Shown here one piece after another: positions 17,541-25,778 of a stretch of DNA of 64,000 nucleotides. Source of the DNA: Thiothrix sp. UBA5583 (GTDB lineage: Bacteria > Pseudomonadota > Gammaproteobacteria > Thiotrichales > Thiotrichaceae); NCBI GenBank assembly GCA_002425225.1, contig DILV01000028.1, positions 30,086 to 94,085 of the forward strand, given 5' to 3'. The notes under the pieces are model-generated. The model made no database searches and was not told where the DNA came from. It saw only the letters and a program-made list of their open reading frames with translations. Positions within the stretch are counted from its first letter, which is position 1, and each line of letters opens with the position of its first letter. The position numbers were made by a program, and so were the translations under genes.

Positions 17541-18325
17541 AGCGCCGCTTGATTGCCCAAACCGGTATTGAAATCAGCCCGCTCGGACTTGGCACGGTCA
17601 AATTCGGGCGTAATCAGGGCGTCAAGTACCCGCAGGGGTTTGAATTGCCTGCCGACAAGGAAGTCCGCGAATTATTGGCGCTGGCGTTTGATCTGGGTAT
17701 CAATCTGCTGGACACGGCTCCGGCTTATGGGTTGGCAGAGGAACGGTTGGGCAAATTGCTGCCCAATTCCCGCCACGACTGGGTGATTGAAACCAAGGTG
17801 GGCGAAAGTTTCCTCGATGGTGAATCCCGTTTTGATTTCACTGCCACCGGTACACGCAGGAGTGTGGAAAACAGCCTGCGTCTGCTAAAAACCGATTACC
17901 TCGATATGGTGTTGATTCATTCCGACGGGGATGATGTGCGGATTCTGCGTAAGGAAGCAGTGCTGGATACTCTATTACAGATGCAGCAGCAAGGCTGGGT
18001 ACGGACGGTGGGCATTTCCTCCAAAACGGTGGAGGGCGGTTTGCTGGCCTTTGAGCTGGGTTGCGATGTGGTGATGGCCGCTTACAACCCGACGTATACG
18101 GATGAGTTACCGGTACTTGAAGCTGCGGCGCAGCAAAACAAGGCTGTACTGGTCAAGAAAGCCTTTGCCAGTGGTCATCTGGACAAGCTGGGCGGCGAGA
18201 ATCCGGTGGAACAGGCGCTGGCGTTTGCTTTCGCCCAGCCGGGGGTGACGGGTGTAGTGCTGGGGACGATTAATCCCCGGCATTTGCGGGAGAATGTGGC
18301 GATTGCAAAGGGGATTCTGGTTTAA
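17537..18325 (+). CDS. Aldo/keto reductase
   Basis: A 262-residue NADPH-dependent reductase with the family's catalytic tetrad: D59 (LLDTAP), Y64 (PAYG), K87 (ETKVGE) and H118 (VLIHSD). The TIM-barrel N-terminus (TGIEISPLGLGTVKFGR) and the closing VVLGTINPRHLRENV are standard. The physiological aldehyde or ketone is not known. Shorter than typical AKRs (about 310) by trimming of loops, but all catalytic residues are there. It overlaps the BPSS1780 gene upstream by ATGA, and its stop overlaps the stop of the glycosyltransferase on the other strand by four bases. Confidence 0.88.
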   Translation: MKRRLIAQTGIEISPLGLGTVKFGRNQGVKYPQGFELPADKEVRELLALAFDLGINLLDTAPAYGLAEERLGKLLPNSRHDWVIETKVGESFLDGESRFDFTATGTRRSVENSLRLLKTDYLDMVLIHSDGDDVRILRKEAVLDTLLQMQQQGWVRTVGISSKTVEGGLLAFELGCDVVMAAYNPTYTDELPVLEAAAQQNKAVLVKKAFASGHLDKLGGENPVEQALAFAFAQPGVTGVVLGTINPRHLRENVAIAKGILV

Positions 18326-19128
18326 CCGTCCCGATGTTCACGTAATCCGGTGTGTGCTTCTACCCTATCTGCTGACAGGATACTGGCGAGGCGTTGCTCG
18401 TTTTCCTTCAGTTTGCTGCGGTCGTTTTCGGGATGCCACAAATGCAGAACTGTTGTGGCAAAACGACCATCCTTACGCTTAATACCTGCTCTTAGCAAAC
18501 GGATTGCCAAATCTGCATCTTCGTGTCCCCAGCCAGTATAGGTTTCATCGAAACCATTGATGGTTTGCAGGTCTTTCTTCCATACTCCCAGGTTGCAAGT
18601 ACGGACACCTTGCCAGTTTTGGGATGCGTATTTACGCCAGAATTGTCCTGGAAACTGATGCAGCGCAAACGAACGACGGAAATCTTTTTGTCTGGCGGCT
18701 TGCTGATATTGGGGTAATGACCATAAATGTAGTGGTTCATGTACTGCCAGATAACGTTGTGTGGCTGACTCACTGATCAATACACGATTGCCTGCAACAA
18801 AATAACCTGTTTCTGCCAAAGTTTCATGTTGTGCAATGAAGTCTGGACGAGGGATGCAATCGCCATCCAGAAACACAATGTATTCCCCCTGACTTTGCAG
18901 GATGGCCTTGTTACGGATGGCTGCGGCACGGAACCCGTTGTCTTCGTGCCATACATGCGTCAATGTCAGGTTATGCTGGTATTGCTCAATAATGGCAGCA
19001 GTGGCAGAAGTTGAACCATCATCAGCAATAACGACTTCAAATGAGTGGTTTCGCTGTGCAGCCAGCCCCGTCAGGGCTGCTTGCAGGGCATCCGGGCGAT
19101 TGTAGGTTGTAAGGATAACGGAAATCAT
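18322..19128 (-). CDS. Family 2 glycosyltransferase
   Basis: A 268-residue GT-A glycosyltransferase: SVILTTYNRPDALQAAL at the start, EVVIADDGST, the DGD metal-binding motif at 88-90 (YIVFLDGDCIPRPDF), and GWGHEDADLAIRLLRAG near 210, which is the galactosyltransferase-like C-terminal motif. It adds a sugar to LPS core or O-antigen. The ATG at 19128 overlaps the stop of the ligase gene by four bases; an upstream GTG gives only four more residues. Confidence 0.88.
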   Translation of the reverse strand: MISVILTTYNRPDALQAALTGLAAQRNHSFEVVIADDGSTSATAAIIEQYQHNLTLTHVWHEDNGFRAAAIRNKAILQSQGEYIVFLDGDCIPRPDFIAQHETLAETGYFVAGNRVLISESATQRYLAVHEPLHLWSLPQYQQAARQKDFRRSFALHQFPGQFWRKYASQNWQGVRTCNLGVWKKDLQTINGFDETYTGWGHEDADLAIRLLRAGIKRKDGRFATTVLHLWHPENDRSKLKENEQRLASILSADRVEAHTGLREHRDG

Positions 19129-20330
19129 GTTGATACCCACGATTTGTTGTCAGCCCATAATGCCACGCTCATCAGGGCATAGAAGTGCCCTTCAACATTG
19201 TCCATGATGGATGAATTCAGAAAACTGTGGAGAATGAATGCTATCAGGAAGCCGTAAGCAATGTATTGGTTGGGAATAGGCAGGTGCCGACTCGTTTTCC
19301 ATTGGGTATATAACAGGTAACATAATAAAAATAGTCCACCAATTCCCAGTTCTACCCAGGTCAGCAGAAACTGTTGATGTGGATTTTTGCTTTCCGCCCC
19401 AGAAATACGTTTGTATTCATGCAGGAAACTGCCAGTACCAAAGCCTGTAAGCGGATTTTCCTGGATAATCAGTAATGCATTTTTCCATAATGTTGGTCTG
19501 AGGTGGTAATCTCCCATGTTGCTGTTAACTTCAGCCAGTTCGATTTCTTGAGTGGTTTCCTGAATGAGACGTTTCTTGAATGTGGGGGAATATTGATAAA
19601 GAAGACCAAATGCAAGTGTTGCAATGACAAGATATGCAATTAATCCCTTGCCTTTCCATTGAGTGATCATAAACGTTAATGCCAATAATGCCAGTACAAG
19701 AAAGCCTGTGCGTCCGGTATTGATGAATAACAGGTTGAACAACATGATTGCAGATAACAAGAAAAACAGGTTGCGTCTGGTTTTGTCATAGAATCCCAGA
19801 AACAAACAGGCATAGATCAGGAATGCCTCAAAGGTGGCAAAAGGTATGTGTGAATGAAAACCTGACGGCATCACACCTTTTGAGAGTGGTGCATAGCCTA
19901 TCCATTGAAAATAAGATAGCAGCATCGCAATGATGTGACCGACAAGAAAACCATAAAAAACCCGTTTTCCCCATCCTTCGGTTAGCAAGCTAGCCATCAA
20001 GGGGAGGAGTAAAAGTTCACGGTATTTCCCAAAACCATTCCATGCTTCTTGCCATGTGGTTGATGACCATGACATGCCCAAGGCAATGGCAAACCACAGT
20101 AATAAAGATACCTTGGTAACGGGATTACCCCATATTTTCTTGAATAACTCACCGAAGTTGTGTCCTGTCAAACCGATCAGTAGCCAGACAACCAGAAATA
20201 ATCCAGTGGTCAGGCTTAGCAATGGAGTTGGCAGGGAGATACTGGCTGAGCTGGCGACAATCAGCCATAAGGCTAGAGTTTGCAGCTTTCCTGTCTCATT
20301 TGCGGTGTTTGTTATTGAAGTGAGTGGCAT
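19125..20330 (-). CDS. O-antigen ligase / Wzy-type polymerase family protein
   Basis: A 401-residue protein with about ten to twelve membrane spans and the Wzy_C hallmark: a periplasmic loop with RPTLWKNALLIIQENPLTGFGTGSF followed by NPHQQFLLTWVELGIGG. It joins O-antigen to lipid A-core (WaaL-like) or polymerises repeat units. The ATG at 20330 is favoured over a TTG four codons earlier. The gene ends by overlapping the next by ATGA. It begins the AT-rich part of the cluster. Confidence 0.85.
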   Translation of the reverse strand: MPLTSITNTANETGKLQTLALWLIVASSASISLPTPLLSLTTGLFLVVWLLIGLTGHNFGELFKKIWGNPVTKVSLLLWFAIALGMSWSSTTWQEAWNGFGKYRELLLLPLMASLLTEGWGKRVFYGFLVGHIIAMLLSYFQWIGYAPLSKGVMPSGFHSHIPFATFEAFLIYACLFLGFYDKTRRNLFFLLSAIMLFNLLFINTGRTGFLVLALLALTFMITQWKGKGLIAYLVIATLAFGLLYQYSPTFKKRLIQETTQEIELAEVNSNMGDYHLRPTLWKNALLIIQENPLTGFGTGSFLHEYKRISGAESKNPHQQFLLTWVELGIGGLFLLCYLLYTQWKTSRHLPIPNQYIAYGFLIAFILHSFLNSSIMDNVEGHFYALMSVALWADNKSWVST

Positions 20331-20338
20331 AAATTTTA

Positions 20339-21052
20339 TCAACGACTATAACGCAGTTTTCTGGGGAAAATGGCTAACCAGTATTTTCGGAAAAACTGTA
20401 AATTAGCTAGCCATGACAATTTGAAGTTTTCTTCTCGTCTTATATACCAACTATTCAACCCGGTACGCAATAATATTTGATACCCATGCGTGGTCAAGTG
20501 ATTGTGCTTGAGGTGGTTGGTAACGTGGTCTTCGATTAAAATCAGGCGTGGTTTCCATCTTTCTAGGCTAAAACCTTTAAACATTTCCATTTCGTGGCCT
20601 TCAATGTCAATAGAAATGAAATCAAAGTTTGTGGGTACATTGTTTTCTTCGAGTACAGAGTCCAGTGTTTTACATTCAACTTCAATATATTCTGTGCTTT
20701 CTGTACCAACTGCAATAGGCGTGCTGTTGAGTGTTGAGTGTCCACCTGCGACTAGTAATTTTAGCTTTTTTTGGTGATTCTCGGGGCTGGAACAGGCTAC
20801 TTGTATAACCTTGCCTTGGCGTTGTTTGTTCAGCATTGTGACAAATTCGGGTAAGGGCTCCAACATCAATCCAGTCCATCCCAACTGTTCCAGATGGTAT
20901 GTTTGGGATTCATGGGTAGGGTGGTTTGCACCAACATCCACGTAGAAACCGTCTGGTTTGTTACTAAAAAACTCTCGTACCAGAGCTTGTTCGCCTTCAG
21001 GGCGGTTTTTGAAAAGCTTGATTGTTCTTTCTTTAAAATTAATAGGGTTCAT
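20339..21052 (-). CDS. FkbM-family methyltransferase
   Basis: A 237-residue SAM-dependent methyltransferase: the FkbM opening (GFYVDVGANHPTHESQTYHLEQLGWTGLMLEP), then FDFISIDIEGHEMEMFKGF, the two most conserved family segments. FkbM enzymes in such clusters methylate sugar hydroxyls of exported polysaccharides. The start is taken at the ATG at 21052; a TTG 30 bases upstream would overlap the preceding gene by 14 bases and cannot be excluded. The gene is AT-rich relative to the surroundings. Confidence 0.85.
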   Translation of the reverse strand: MNPINFKERTIKLFKNRPEGEQALVREFFSNKPDGFYVDVGANHPTHESQTYHLEQLGWTGLMLEPLPEFVTMLNKQRQGKVIQVACSSPENHQKKLKLLVAGGHSTLNSTPIAVGTESTEYIEVECKTLDSVLEENNVPTNFDFISIDIEGHEMEMFKGFSLERWKPRLILIEDHVTNHLKHNHLTTHGYQILLRTGLNSWYIRREENFKLSWLANLQFFRKYWLAIFPRKLRYSR

Positions 21053-21068
21053 AAGTTGCTCTGGAAAA

Positions 21069-21776
21069 TTACTCTTTTTCAAAGACGATGATTAATGATC
21101 GACTGAAAAGAAGCTCCTTTTTAAAGAAAAAAGCCTCTTTCATGCTGCCTTCATTTTTTGTTGTCTTCGACCATAGATAACCAATACTAATAAAAGGGAG
21201 GAGAAACGGCAGTAAAGCTTTTCTTTTATATTTGTCACCTGATACGTGGATGACTCGTGCTCCAAAGTATTGGAATAAATACCGTAGTTGTGTGTAACTT
21301 AATGATGAAATGTGACCAAGGTCGATTTTTTCTTGTTTAACTTGAGGAGATGGAAGGATAGGGGGGAATTGATAAAAAGTCCCGGTGCACATAAATTGAA
21401 AGCGTGAATACATGTTTTGAATGTTAGGCAGGGAAATTATTATTCTTCCTCCTTGTTTGCAAACACGACACAATTCTGAAACAAGAGAAGATGGTTGAAT
21501 CAAATGCTCCAGTCCTTCTAGACATGTAACTGTGTCGAACGTATTGTTTGCGAAGGGCAAATTTTCTGACATATCTGCATAAACAAAATCTGGTTTCTCA
21601 CGGTTAATGTCAGCAGCAACTACATCGTGCCCAATACTGCGGAGTTTCTCAGCTAGTAATCCATTGCCTGCGGGGATGTCCAAGATTTTTTGTTTTTCTT
21701 TTTTAACAGTAATTAGATCGAAAACGACCTGCATATATCCGGTAAAATTGGCTACGTGACTGAATTTTCTGGTCAT
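21069..21776 (-). CDS. Class I SAM-dependent methyltransferase
   Basis: A 235-residue protein with a Rossmann methyltransferase core: motif I ILDIPAGNGLLAEKL, the acidic loop ADINREKPDFVYADM, and FDTVTCLEGLEHLIQP. The C-terminal third is hydrophobic with LLPFLLPFISIGYLWS, perhaps a membrane-associated helix. It probably acts in O-antigen or glycolipid modification. The ATG at 21776 overlaps the stop of the preceding gene by ATGA. Confidence 0.82.
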   Translation of the reverse strand: MTRKFSHVANFTGYMQVVFDLITVKKEKQKILDIPAGNGLLAEKLRSIGHDVVAADINREKPDFVYADMSENLPFANNTFDTVTCLEGLEHLIQPSSLVSELCRVCKQGGRIIISLPNIQNMYSRFQFMCTGTFYQFPPILPSPQVKQEKIDLGHISSLSYTQLRYLFQYFGARVIHVSGDKYKRKALLPFLLPFISIGYLWSKTTKNEGSMKEAFFFKKELLFSRSLIIVFEKE

Positions 21777-22558
21777 TTGTGATCCTTTGTTTCTGAGGTT
21801 ATACCCAGCATCCATAAATCAGCATACTTGATGAAGGTGGTATATGCTCCCACGGTTGCTAAAACGAATCCCTGTGCTCCATCCAGAATGCCTGCCTTGA
21901 AAATATACATACGGATGAAACAGGCGATTGCATGTCCGATTCCTTGCAGCAAAGATGTTCGTTTACCGCGTGCATGTTGCTGTTGTGCCCATGAGGCTGT
22001 GTAACCAGCTACTTTTAATACATAGTGTTGCATATCCCGGTAAGGATAATGCAGCAAATCCCCTCTCAACCGCTGCACCTTCACCCCTTGCGGCACGAGT
22101 ACCTTCTCATGCACCAGTGCTGCGTCATACCCGGTCAAACGGGTTGGATACAAACGCACTACGTAACCGGGATACCAGCCGGAGTGCCGGATAAATCGCC
22201 CAAACGCCCACGATAGACGCGGCATGGCGAACACGGTTTGGGTGGGGGGATCACGTAACAACGTCTGTATTTCGTCACGCAATTCCGCAGTTACCCGTTC
22301 GTCTGCATCCAGCCACAATACCCAGTCTGACTGGATGTAAGTTTGTGCAAGTTGGCGCTGTTTGCCAAAGCCAGGCCAGTTGATATTGCTGAATACCTTG
22401 GCGTTGAATGATTCGGCAATTGCTACGGTATCATCGGTACTGCCGGAATCCAGCACCACGATTTCGTCTACCCAGCCAGCAACGCTCGCTAGGCATTGGC
22501 GCAGGTTGTCGGCTTCATTCTTGACAATCAGGGCAGCAGCCAAGGTCGGCTTGTTCAT
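21773..22558 (-). CDS. LPS core glycosyltransferase (WaaE/KdtX-like, family 2)
   Basis: A 261-residue GT2 protein: AAALIVKNEADNLRQCLASV, EIVVLDSGSTDDT, DxD motif in WVLWLDADERV, then RHSGWYPGYVVRLYPTRL and a late membrane-associated helix. These features match the WaaE/KdtX group, which adds a beta-linked glucose to the heptose I of the LPS core. The ATG at 22558 is the first Met before the conserved part. It is divergent from kdtA across 99 bases, a classic neighbourhood for this family. Confidence 0.85.
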   Translation of the reverse strand: MNKPTLAAALIVKNEADNLRQCLASVAGWVDEIVVLDSGSTDDTVAIAESFNAKVFSNINWPGFGKQRQLAQTYIQSDWVLWLDADERVTAELRDEIQTLLRDPPTQTVFAMPRLSWAFGRFIRHSGWYPGYVVRLYPTRLTGYDAALVHEKVLVPQGVKVQRLRGDLLHYPYRDMQHYVLKVAGYTASWAQQQHARGKRTSLLQGIGHAIACFIRMYIFKAGILDGAQGFVLATVGAYTTFIKYADLWMLGITSETKDHK

Positions 22559-22657
22559 ACAGGTTCCGGTCAATGTCATTCAATCTGTCAGCGGATGGTA
22601 AGGATATGCCGATCACGTTACCATTTGCACGTAAATTTTCAGTTTCAGGACTCCTTG

Positions 22658-23938
22658 ATGCATTACTTGCTGCCACTAACCCGCTGGATGCTGCGTTTTA
22701 TCTACAATCTGGCGCTGTGTGTGCTGTTGCCGTTTGCCTTGTTCAAACTGCACAAAACGGGCGGTCAGGTGCTGGCAGAGCGTTGGCGGGAGCGTCTGGG
22801 TTGGGGGGAGTCCCTCCAACTTGCGCGTGTTGTCTGGCTTCACGCTGCCAGCGTTGGCGAAGTCATGCTTGCCAAACCCTTGATTCAGGAACTGAAAAGC
22901 TGTCACCAGGACATGACAATCCTTCTGACCACCACCACTGTGACGGGTGCAGAGCAAGCTGCTTCCCTAGGAAATCTGGTCATACACCGTTCCGCACCGC
23001 TGGATTGCCCGTCGATGGTAAGACGCTTTCTGGAACGCACCCGTCCGCAGGCGCTGCTGGTGATTGAGACGGAACGCTGGTTGAATTACATGCTGGCTTG
23101 CCAGCAACACAGCGTCCCCGTGGTGGTGGTCAACGGGCGTTTGTCGCCACGTTCTTTCCGTCGCTACCAATACTTCCGCAGTTTTTTTCGTTTGTGGGCA
23201 GAGCCGCTCAGCAAGTTGCTGGTGCAACATGAGGATGATGCCCAACGGTTTGCCGCGCTGGGCGTGGCGGCAGACAAGATGGTGATAACCGGTTCCATCA
23301 AGTTTGACATCACCTTCCCACCCAATGTGCAGGCGGGTGGGGAGACGTTGCGGGCAAGCTGGGGAAAGCGCCCGGTGTGGATCGCTGCCAGTACCCACAA
23401 GGGTGAGGACGAACAGGTATTACAGGCATTTCGGCAGGTGCTGAGCAGTGTGCCGGATGCCTTGCTGATGCTGGTTCCGCGTCATCCGCAGCGTTTTGAT
23501 GCGGTGGCGGCCTTGTGTACCAGCGAGTTTGTGACGGTGCGACGCAGTAGCGGGGTTGACGTAACGCCGGATACGCAAGTGTACTTGGGTGACACCATGG
23601 GAGAATTGCCGTTGATGCTGGCGGCAGCGGATGTGGCATTCGTCGGTGGCAGTCTGGTGGAGATTGGTGGGCATAACCTGCTGGAACCCGCAGCCCTAGG
23701 CAAGCCCTGCCTAAGCGGGCCGCATTATTTCAATTTCGCCGATATTACCCGCCAACTGGTGGCTCAGGGGGGAGCGCAAGTGGTGCAGGATGCGCAGGAA
23801 CTGGCAGCACTCGTCAGTGACCTGTTGCAGAATGAGGCAAAGCGTGCGCAGATGGGCAAAGCCGCCAATGCTGTGGTGCTTGCCAACCGGGGCGCATTGC
23901 AGAAAACCCTTCAGGAACTGGAGCCGTTCCTGTCATAG
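22658..23938 (+). CDS. waaA: 3-deoxy-D-manno-octulosonic acid transferase (Kdo transferase)
   Basis: A 426-residue GT-B enzyme anchored by an N-terminal helix (about 8-30). The family segments VWLHAASVGEVMLAKPL, ETERWLNYMLAC, VNGRLSPRSF, ASTHKGEDEQVL and GGSLVEIGGHNLLEPAALG are all there. It transfers Kdo from CMP-Kdo to lipid IVA. The ATG at 22658 with AGGA eight bases ahead fixes the start. Its 3' end overlaps the Kdo kinase gene on the other strand by 28 bases. Confidence 0.95.
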   Translation: MHYLLPLTRWMLRFIYNLALCVLLPFALFKLHKTGGQVLAERWRERLGWGESLQLARVVWLHAASVGEVMLAKPLIQELKSCHQDMTILLTTTTVTGAEQAASLGNLVIHRSAPLDCPSMVRRFLERTRPQALLVIETERWLNYMLACQQHSVPVVVVNGRLSPRSFRRYQYFRSFFRLWAEPLSKLLVQHEDDAQRFAALGVAADKMVITGSIKFDITFPPNVQAGGETLRASWGKRPVWIAASTHKGEDEQVLQAFRQVLSSVPDALLMLVPRHPQRFDAVAALCTSEFVTVRRSSGVDVTPDTQVYLGDTMGELPLMLAAADVAFVGGSLVEIGGHNLLEPAALGKPCLSGPHYFNFADITRQLVAQGGAQVVQDAQELAALVSDLLQNEAKRAQMGKAANAVVLANRGALQKTLQELEPFLS

Positions 23939-24630
23939 CCTGCCAGCAAGGCTTGCCAGTCGCTTGCCTGCCAGTGTAGTGCCGGATTCAAGCCGGTTTC
24001 CTTGCGGAACGAGCGTAACAGCCGGTCGAGATTGGCCTGTTTCCAGTCGCCATCTGCCTGTTGTTTGCCTTTGTCGAAATCAATCAGCCAGGCTTTGCCC
24101 GCAGCATCGAACAGGATGTTGTGGCTGTTCAGGTCGGCATGGTGGATATTGGCATCATGCAGTCGGCGGATGGTGTGCCCGATGGTATGCCATTCCTGCT
24201 CAGTCAAAGGGCGTGTTTGCAACAGGTGTATCAGGTCGTGGGCGTGGGGAATGCGTTCCAGCAGGATGTCAAAACGGTAAAAAAGACCGTGGCGGATCAG
24301 GCGCACGGCACAGGGTTGTGGTACGGGCAAATCCTGTTTGCGCATCATTTCCAGCAAACGAAATTCGGCCACCGCACGGCTGCGCAGGAAACCGTCGAAC
24401 AAATAACGGTCGTGCAGCAAGCGCCCTAGCATTCCACCCCGGTAATAGTGGCGCAGTACCAGCTCCTGTGTATTCAGCCGCACGAACCATGTCACGCCAC
24501 GTCCGTGTGATTGCCCGATAACCGCTTGTTGCTCCTGCCACCAGCGTGGCTCGAAATGTTCCGGCTGGAAACGGTTAGCATAAGCGGGATGGATACCGTA
24601 AGTGATATTGTTATCAGTGATAATGTCCAT
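23911..24630 (-). CDS. kdkA: Kdo kinase (KdkA)
   Basis: A 239-residue protein of the KdkA/RfaP kinase-like fold. The catalytic loop HHADLNSHNILFD and the metal loop WLIDFDKGK are seen, and HYYRGGMLGRLLHDRYLF is the family's basic, phosphate-contacting stretch. It phosphorylates Kdo at O-4 in LPS of organisms that carry a single Kdo, such as Haemophilus and Vibrio. Its presence suggests the Kdo transferase at 22658 is monofunctional. It is convergent with waaA. Confidence 0.9.
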   Translation of the reverse strand: MDIITDNNITYGIHPAYANRFQPEHFEPRWWQEQQAVIGQSHGRGVTWFVRLNTQELVLRHYYRGGMLGRLLHDRYLFDGFLRSRAVAEFRLLEMMRKQDLPVPQPCAVRLIRHGLFYRFDILLERIPHAHDLIHLLQTRPLTEQEWHTIGHTIRRLHDANIHHADLNSHNILFDAAGKAWLIDFDKGKQQADGDWKQANLDRLLRSFRKETGLNPALHWQASDWQALLAGYDRNGSSS

Positions 24631-24709
24631 AATGGCTGGCGTAACTGCGAAGCGGTGAATTTTACAATCTTGTGACAGCTTTGCATAATGGCGGCTTCAT
24701 GGTTATCCG

Positions 24710-25777
24710 GTGACAGTTTTGGCTTTGTTTTCTTCAGCTCCCCGCTCTCTGTGTGTGTTGCGTTTGTCAGCGATTGGTGATGTTTGCCATACCGTGGCAA
24801 TGGTGCAGGCTATCCAGCGGCAATGGCCCACTACCCGCATTACCTGGATCATGGGTAAGGTGGAAGCCAGCCTGTTGGGGGATTTACCCGGTATTGAAAC
24901 GCTAGTGTTCGATAAAAAGCAGGGCTGGCGGGCTTACCGGAACATTTGGCAGCAACTGCGCGGCAGGCAGTTTGATGCGCTGTTACACGTACAGGCGGCC
25001 TTGCGTGCCAGTATCCTGTCGTTGGGGATCAAGGCACAGTACAAGCTTGGCTTTGATCGTCAGCGAGCCAATGATGCGCAATGGCTGTTCACCAATGTCA
25101 AGGTTCCATCCCCGGCTGCCCCGCATGTGGTAGATGGCTTGATGGCATTCGCTGCTGCCTTGGGGGTGGAAGATGTAACCCCGCGCTGGGATGTGCCGAT
25201 TGCTCCCGCTGATGTCGCATGGGCAGAGAAGGTGCTGGGCGGCAAGCCAACCCTGTTGATTGTGCCCGGTTCCAGCAAGCCTTACAAAAACTGGACAGCA
25301 GCAGGTTATACCGCCGTTGCTGACCACGCCTTGCAAACCGGTTTGCAGGTGGTGTTGTGTGGCAGCCCCACCCCGATGGAACAGGTGCTGGCAGCACAGG
25401 TGGTACAGGCTTGTCAGGGGGCTGTACTGAATCTGGCGGGCAAAACCAGTCTCAAACAGATGCTGGCGTTAATCCAGCAAGCGCAACTGCTGCTAGCCCC
25501 GGATTCCGGCCCGGTACACATGGCAACGCTGGTGGGTACACCCGTGATTGCCTTGTATGCTCATCACAATCCGGCACGGGTGGGACCTTACTTCAGTCAG
25601 GACAATGCCGTCAGCATTTACCAGACCCTGGCGGAAGCCGAACACGCCAAACCGCTGGACAACTTGCCGTGGCGCACGCGGGTCAAAGATCAGGCTGCAA
25701 TGGAACTGATCAGCACTGGTATGGTGATCCAGGCGTTTGACCGCGTGTGGGAACGTTTGCAAGGGCAGGCAGCGTAG
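24710..25777 (+). CDS. Family 9 glycosyltransferase (heptosyltransferase)
   Basis: A 355-residue GT-B enzyme with the ADP-heptose transferase signatures: LCVLRLSAIGDVCHTVAMVQAIQ at the start, IVPGSSKPYKNW, GKTSLKQMLALI, and APDSGPVHMATLVGTPVIALY, the HXX motif being PVHMA. It adds heptose to Kdo (WaaC) or to heptose I (WaaF); which one is not decidable here. The GTG at 24710 is the only start near the conserved part. It is followed directly by the LTA-synthase-like gene (one base after the stop). Confidence 0.9.
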   Translation: MTVLALFSSAPRSLCVLRLSAIGDVCHTVAMVQAIQRQWPTTRITWIMGKVEASLLGDLPGIETLVFDKKQGWRAYRNIWQQLRGRQFDALLHVQAALRASILSLGIKAQYKLGFDRQRANDAQWLFTNVKVPSPAAPHVVDGLMAFAAALGVEDVTPRWDVPIAPADVAWAEKVLGGKPTLLIVPGSSKPYKNWTAAGYTAVADHALQTGLQVVLCGSPTPMEQVLAAQVVQACQGAVLNLAGKTSLKQMLALIQQAQLLLAPDSGPVHMATLVGTPVIALYAHHNPARVGPYFSQDNAVSIYQTLAEAEHAKPLDNLPWRTRVKDQAAMELISTGMVIQAFDRVWERLQGQAA

Positions 25778-25778
25778 G

